The notes under the pieces are model-generated. The model was not told where the DNA came from. It saw only the letters and a list, made by a program, of their open reading frames with translations, and searched no databases. From Scedosporium boydii (taxonomy: Eukaryota > Ascomycota > Sordariomycetes > Microascales > Microascaceae): a DNA stretch of 64,000 bases. The position numbers were made by a program, and so were the translations under genes. Positions 58,390 through 64,000 of this stretch are shown here, in pieces (position 1 is the stretch's first letter; each line of letters begins with the position of its first letter). Location of the stretch: positions 168,566 to 232,565 of the forward strand of contig NJFT01000040.1 in NCBI GenBank assembly GCA_002221725.1, written 5' to 3'.

Positions 58390-59688
58390 CACGATTCCAT
58401 CCTCAACCGAAAGCCTTTCATCATTAACTTTACATCCATGAAGCATCGAATGCCGAGGATCTCTTTCTCCATCGTGGAAACAAACCGTAAGCATCGGTCG
58501 CTGAATCGTTTCGGGAGAGCCGATTTACGTCGTAGCCCTAATCTCTAAGACTGAGAGGCAGGCACAAAGATAGACCCGGGGTTGACATTGGTAGTGGGTC
58601 GGCCTGCCCCTCGCAGAGACGAAACCCCCATCTTACTATCGTCTGATCTCATTCCCGAGTGCATCGACCTCCAAGATCTAAAGATGAATTGCTCCGGGGC
58701 TGGATTGCTGACAATTTATTTTACATGTATCCGCGGCGTGGGGACGAATTCAACGGCTCGTGCTGAAAAGATCGCAGAAACGTGGCGCAGTCTCCCGGCG
58801 TGCAGGCAGCGCAATAGGAGCTTCGATTCTGGACGCGGGGTGGGAAGATGGGCTCTCATAGGTCATGACGCCGAAGCGAGCGTGGCTGTGGGTGAGAGGA
58901 TCAATGCGTCTGTTTTCTAATTCTGGATATCAGTGGATATTTTCAGGGTGACATTGGTGAGCAACCATCAGCCAAATCAGGGGATCGACAGACGCGATTG
59001 TTTCTATTCTAAGCGCTCGAAAGATTAGTCTGAAAAGGGTAACTGGCCAAATCGGTTCTAACTTAATCCTAGATTCGTCAGAGATCAAGTGTCATGACCT
59101 AGGTCAAGGAATAGAACATCTTTGGGAATTGGGACAACGGTCAAAGTAGCAGTCAAGACTCTTGTCCATGTCGGGACTCCAGACTAGGATAGCGGACCTG
59201 ACCTGGCCAGACGTCACAGATGTAGGAACATGGAAACACATGGGGACACGTTAAAAATTTGTGGAAGCAGATCATCATCAAGCTTGCGCTTCACATTCAT
59301 CCGCGCTTATCCTTTCCCTGCCTGGCGTGGTGTGGTCATCCCAAGAGCTGCTGCACACAGCCACCCCGAGCCTACCGAACCCCAAATTTGGAAAACCCGC
59401 CCAACATGGGGTCCTGGAGTGAAGTCCCCATGCAAGTTGTTCTTCTTCATACATTTTCTATTATTATGAAATTTGGTAGTATGAAAAACGTGTTATTTCC
59501 CTGTCCACCGACCCGTCCTATATCAAGCTTCTCGGTCCCACCCCGACCCCTGGCTCGACAGGGAGTAAGAACAGAGACGGGTCATCATTCTTCGACCGTC
59601 CATCGTTCAACGTCGTCTCGAGATCTGTTTTCAGTTTAGCACCTTCCAATTTTAGGCCTCAACAACTTCCCCGACTGTCAGCAAAAAA
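58390..59688. other. Intergenic region, 1.3 kb
   Basis: No supported gene. An open frame at 58582-58920 (112 codons) lacks domain and context. The last 60 bases look like the leader of the gene at 59689. Confidence 0.3.
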
Positions 59689-60177
59689 ATGGCGAGCCAA
59701 GCAACAAACACTCTTGCGACAGGATTTCACGAGCTCGAGGCCTATCGATATCCCGGCTCTTGGAACCATCAGCACGGTGAATTGACGCCAAGAGCGTTCA
59801 ATCTCGTCATCGAGGTGGACATGCCAGCGACGGCGGCCCCTGCGTATCCAGGGCAGGGCAGTAATACTATCGTCATCGCTACGACGGTGGAATACGTCAA
59901 ACGCCCATCAACCAGGAAAGAGAAACGTGTTCACTTCGCTCCTCTAATCCAGTGCGATGATTCGAGCGTCGGGTTGTTAAGAGATGAGCTTGGTTCGGTG
60001 GATGAAATGGGCGCGACGAGGTGGCATTTTCCGAACCGGGCGTCTCGGCATTGGCGACACGCAGGGAATATGCAACATCTCTTTGCAAAAAGGTTGTTCG
60101 CTTCGATCGCTCATAAAAGGGAGTCGAGGAGACTATTCCTAGCATCGCAAATCCATTGCGAAGACTGCTCTGGGTGA
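59689..60177 (+). CDS. Small hypothetical protein
   Basis: Single exon of 162 aa with a good start context (gcaaaaaaATGgcg). No domain or signal peptide is recognised. It has a neutral Ala/Thr-rich N-terminal third, a central stretch of beta-like character (TIVIATTVEYVKRPSTRKEKRVHFAP) and a basic C-terminus (KRLFASIAHKRESRRLFLASQ). The KEKRVHFAP segment resembles basic plus 'VxF' short docking motifs (RVxF is a protein phosphatase 1 binding motif), but this is only a pattern match. A real gene is plausible but not proven. Confidence 0.5.
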   Translation: MASQATNTLATGFHELEAYRYPGSWNHQHGELTPRAFNLVIEVDMPATAAPAYPGQGSNTIVIATTVEYVKRPSTRKEKRVHFAPLIQCDDSSVGLLRDELGSVDEMGATRWHFPNRASRHWRHAGNMQHLFAKRLFASIAHKRESRRLFLASQIHCEDCSG

Positions 60178-63100
60178 ATCTGGAAATTTTGGACCGGCCA
60201 ACAAACAGCCTTGGGGCCCCGACGATCGAAAATTGCGCCGTCTGATACAGGGTTTCTAAACCTGGAAACCCAAAATACCCGCCCAAACACGACGCCGCAT
60301 GGACACCAGATCCGCTTCGGAGCCTACCCCAGAACGGCCTCTCCTGTGCGACGAAAACACTCACCCGCAGACCATCCGTGGTCGCCTTGGCAGTCTCTGA
60401 GAGACAGAAGCTGCATTGGTCATGGGATATGTCCCTCTTCATCCTGGTTCGAACCACGAAAATTCATCCGTGGTGGGGTACTACTTCTATGCATTAACTC
60501 TTGGCCACTCCCACTCCACATTCCACCTGCGTTGGAATGCGGACGGCAGGGTTGTCGGCGTTAAGATTTGACAATTCTTAAATCTTTCGGATGATGGCTT
60601 TCTCATTTCGTTCGGGATCCTCAAACTGGCGGGGGCATTGGCTTGGTGCTGGTACGCTTGTGTTTATGAGGATGAATATTTGTGAGGAATATGTTAGCAC
60701 ATCCGTCCCGCCTACTCCAAATTCTCTCGCCAAGGAGCAGATGGTTGTAAGAATTATCCCGTCATCTTCATGTCAGTAATGGTTCACGTCTTTCTTCATC
60801 GTCGATGTATATATCATCGAGATAGTCAGGGCAAATAGATCTCGAGAACAGAATTAGAATTCTTATATTTCGTGCGGTAGCAAAGATAGTTAAAGAAGCA
60901 AGCACTTTTAATGTAAGGGTCTGTAAGGGTCACTTCCCAATACCGGATACCCTTCACCACCTCCACTACTACCTAGCAGAAGTCTATAAGTCTATACACC
61001 GGCCGGCAGACCTACAACTTGGTGAGTACGGGCACCAGAATATCTAGCCGAGGGTGGTAATAGCCGAGGTGTGGCTCTTGGAGTCGTTTGCAGGCGTGGA
61101 TCAGGAATCGTGCTGTGAATCCTGTTATTCTCAAGCTCTTCAAAACCGGATTAACGGATTAAACGACACTCCCCGCATCAACCACCAGCTGTGAGAGGAC
61201 TGGCTAATAAAAGGATGCATGATCTGGACTGCTCTGAAGTTTAGAGTTTCCTAGCGCATGCGCATGACGAAATCCCGATACCCCGAAGGCATGGTTGACC
61301 TGAAAAAAACAGACAAATTCTGGATTAGAACATCCCAATCTCGTCAATGAGCGGCCCGGTCCTTTTCCCCGACACGTTCCTCTCCCACAGTCCTGTCCGA
61401 GGTCGAAGGTAGATCGTGAGAAGTGAGAGCACGCTATACTTTTCACGCCCTTGCAAATAAGGCGTGAGTTTTTGAAGTTGGGAAGGCTTACGCCCGGAAC
61501 ATTTCACCCTGTCCTCTTAGACCTCATGTCTCAGCCATGACTTAGGGCCCTGTGGGTATACGTCATATCCGGTCGAGCTCTGTTTATTGTTAGCAGATCT
61601 CGGTCTATCCTTCATCCAGAGCGGAATGATGCAATTTGGTGCGACTGAGGGCAAGGCCACTTAATCTGATACGTGCACTAGTTAACTGAGGACAATTATC
61701 ATCCCAATACAGGTATACTGACCAGCAGCTATGGAAGGATGAGATTCTAGAGCGGAAATATTGCCTTTTACACAACAGGAACCAGGTGCTTGAACCTGAA
61801 TAAAATCTCCGCGTGTCGGTTCTAACTTCGACCCTTCGAGTGTCAGAAGCTCACCAGGTCCGCCAATGTTAATCTCGCCAACATCACCATTTCGTCATGA
61901 ATCTTGGGGCGGTGCAAGGGCTTCGTGCTTTGGATCGGCTATGCTCCCCTTTCCGCCAACTCCTACCTGATATGGAAATCGCTCCGATGATCCAAAAAAA
62001 TATATCTCCAGTTGAGAGGGAGAACGTATCGCTTCAAAAGAGAGCTTATCAGCAATATGTGGTCAACTAGCACTTGCAACCAATCCTGACTCCCAGACAA
62101 GGCGTAATCAAACACCTCGGCACCGAGACTGGACTGGTTCTTCCGAGCAAAGCAGCAAGGGAAGAAGTAATCTACTGATCTTCAACGGGTAGAACGGAAA
62201 TTAACTTTCCAATTCTTTTCCCATTCCTCATGTATACTAGAGATGCCTGTTTGAGCATACATAGACCAGTTGGTATCATCCAATTGGCAACGTGCTCATT
62301 ATGTCTCACACATAGGGCGTAGGATAGATTTCCAAGAGATCCTAGTGCGGGTACCTGGCGTGGAAACCATCCGAGAGTCTGAGGCTGCGAAATAGAGACA
62401 CGAAGAAAGTTGGCTAAAGTTTGGCCTAAGGTCCGCCGGCCCGCTGCTCACCATTGCAATCCCCGAATTCGCTGAGACTACGCCAAACATAGCCATCGTG
62501 CTTAACCGCAGTAGCCAGATTCGGATTGACTAGAATCCCAAGTAAACTTTATTTCCAACGCAACGCTTTTGGCGTCTACGTCATGGCTGAGACACATTGC
62601 GGACAAAGGGGTGACACTGATACCTCCTTACTATTCGCTTGGCGAGCCTTTGGCAGGCGAGTGACTCCTGCCATGGCTCTCCTCCCCTTGAGGCAACATG
62701 TTAAAACGGATCAAGCAGGAAGATGTCAAATTCAGGAATCCGACTTTTCGCAGAGATTCGGCAATATTTTCCGAGACTGTCCTGATACTGATGCCTGATA
62801 CCTGATACCTTTTGTTCCTCATTCGTTTTCGTCCAAAGACTGGAGCTCTAAGATATGTGGAGATCGGGACGGTGGTCGGGGTGGATAGAGGGAAATAGAA
62901 GGAAAGTTTAATCCACAGAGATCGGACGAGAGAATCGCGGGTCCAAATATGGAGCTTCAATTGACTTTAGAGGAACGCGATTGGGACACAATCTGCAAGC
63001 ATATCCACTCCACACCAGGCCCATAGCTTTTAAACCACTTAGTTGGTGCTTTAAAGAGAACTTATTTGCGAATGTGGCTGGTCGATACGACTTGGAACGT

Positions 63101-63204
63101 TGAAGCCTAGGAAAATTCATGATGATAGCTGATGAGCGCCGGATCAGGCTCTGATGCGCTTTCTACGTGTCGAACAAAGTCCCAATAGAATGAACTTGAC
63201 TCTC
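60178..63204. other. Intergenic region of 3 kb
   Basis: No gene, tRNA or repeat array can be supported. Short repeats only: GTAAGGGTCT/GTAAGGGTCA near 60915-60932 and CCTGATA units near 62782-62811. Open frames are short on both strands. Confidence 0.35.
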
Positions 63205-63212
63205 TATAAAAG
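63205..63212 (+). promoter_or_regulatory. TATA-like box of the Pro/Thr-rich protein
   Basis: TATAAAAG lies about 125 bp upstream of the start codon at 63336. Confidence 0.5.
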
Positions 63213-63335
63213 GACGCCCCCCTCGGAGTTGTCAACCTTCTTCCCATTTATTTATCCAGAACATTCATTGCCACTCATAGAATATAACTTCATACCCTCT
63301 TTTACCTATAAACTTAATTACGCTCGCTCTGGAAG

Positions 63336-64000
63336 ATGCAGCCCAAGGCTCTTCTTGCCGTCCTGGCCACCGCCTCGCTTTCGATGGCAGCGGTATTTCC
63401 CCGCGAAGGGAATGGTAACATTGCCGCCCGCGAGGGTTTTGCCAAAAAGCCAGCTCGGCATCAATATTGGCGCAGGCAAGGCGACGAAACCTCTCCTACG
63501 AACACCACTCCAGATGAAAGTACTCCTAACGAGACTACGCCTGTCGATGAGGCCCCTCCCGTCGAGACTACTCCCGGAGAAGCTCCTCCCGTCGAGACTA
63601 CTCCCGGAGAAGCTCCTCCCGCCGAGACTACTCCAGGAGAGGCCCCTGCCGTTGAGACCACTCCTGAAGAGGCCCCTCCTGTTGAGACTACTCCCGGAGA
63701 AGCTCCTCCTGTTGAGACTACTCCTGATGCGAAAACACCCGACGGAACTCCTGGCGAAACCACTCCGGCCGTTCCCGATGAGACTACGCCTGGTGAGACT
63801 ACCCCCGGTGACACAACTCCCGGTGGTGGTGTGACCACCACCGAGGAGGATACTACCACCAAGCCTCCTACTCCCAAGGAGCCGACGACGAGCGAAGAAC
63901 CCACCACGAGCGAGAAGTCAGCTACTAGTGAGGAGACCGCTCCCACCACACCTACGAACGGACCTTCATCTACCCCGGCAAGCACAAGCACTCCCCCTCC
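63336..64000 (+). CDS. Secreted Pro/Thr/Glu-rich repeat protein (3' end outside the window)
   Basis: Open to the window end with no stop, 221 codons visible. MQPKALLAVLATASLSMAA is a signal peptide, followed by a short pro-like part with a dibasic site (HQYWRRQG). Then comes a region of 10-residue repeats (consensus APPVETTPGE) and a long Thr/Pro/Ser/Glu-rich stalk (KPPTPKEPTTSEEPTTSEK...). This looks like a cell-surface mucin-like or wall protein, heavily O-glycosylated by prediction. A GPI signal or adhesin domain could lie beyond the window. A minus-strand frame (63461-63991) is the mirror image of the repeat and is not a gene. Confidence 0.82.
   Translation, partial: MQPKALLAVLATASLSMAAVFPREGNGNIAAREGFAKKPARHQYWRRQGDETSPTNTTPDESTPNETTPVDEAPPVETTPGEAPPVETTPGEAPPAETTPGEAPAVETTPEEAPPVETTPGEAPPVETTPDAKTPDGTPGETTPAVPDETTPGETTPGDTTPGGGVTTTEEDTTTKPPTPKEPTTSEEPTTSEKSATSEETAPTTPTNGPSSTPASTSTPP
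63552..63731 (+). repeat. 30-bp coding minisatellite, about six units
   Basis: About six units of 30 bp, each encoding a version of APPVETTPGE, differ by a few bases. Two of the first units are nearly identical; later ones carry E for G or A for V. This length can expand or shrink without breaking the frame. Confidence 0.85.

Noticed and set aside
63461..63991. Long minus-strand open frame rich in Gly, Val and Ser
   Set aside because: It is the reverse of the repeat region of the secreted protein on the + strand; low complexity keeps several frames open.

Overview
The window looks like nuclear DNA of a filamentous ascomycete (Pezizomycotina; the gene set would suit a plant- or insect-associated Sordariomycete, but I cannot name a species). 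The signs are genes split by many 50-90 nt GT-AG introns with CTRAY-like branch sites close to the acceptor, a tRNA-Ile with an intron, and typical fungal families: LaeA-like methyltransferases, Zn2Cys6 regulator, HET domain, PTH11/rhodopsin-like membrane protein, But2-like secreted protein, MARVEL protein, NmrA-like and SDR enzymes.

Layout. 0.4-6.5 kb: two LaeA-like methyltransferases on the + strand flank a MARVEL membrane protein. 6.7-8.5 kb: tRNA-Ile(AAU), then sequence with no convincing gene. 8.6-17 kb: But2-like secreted protein, ECHDC3-like protein, a frame-interrupted unknown gene and an MFS transporter. 17.7 kb: a relic of the 3' end of an enoyl-CoA hydratase gene whose intact copy lies at 32.9 kb. 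18.3-29.1 kb: a compact four-gene block of sugar transporter, Zn2Cys6 regulator with two zinc clusters, arylsulfatase and GH79 glucuronidase. 29.3-36.7 kb: CorA-like protein, enoyl-CoA hydratase and a third LaeA-like methyltransferase. 39.6-41.8 kb: a broken P-loop/nuclease protein resembling Crinkler-RHS-type (CR) effectors, followed by about 6 kb of degenerate, gene-poor DNA. 48-60 kb: rhodopsin-like membrane protein, nucleotidyltransferase-like protein, HET protein, NmrA-like protein, Nudix hydrolase, SDR, acidic secreted protein and a small unknown protein. The window ends inside a Pro/Thr-rich secreted repeat protein.

The most interesting system is the 18.3-29.1 kb block. The genes stand as <transporter | regulator> <sulfatase | GH79>. 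Both divergent promoters carry 12-bp head-to-tail repeats of the same core, CGGTGCGAG, and the block encodes its own regulator with two perfect CX2CX6CX6CX2CX6C clusters. I infer a self-contained catabolic regulon: a secreted glucuronidase releases a glucuronic-acid product, the transporter imports it or a related sugar, and a cytosolic sulfatase removes sulfate. Substrate and regulation are inference.

Exon boundaries were read by hand from splice signals and reading-frame continuity. Where I give exon lists for the main genes, the coding length is a multiple of three.
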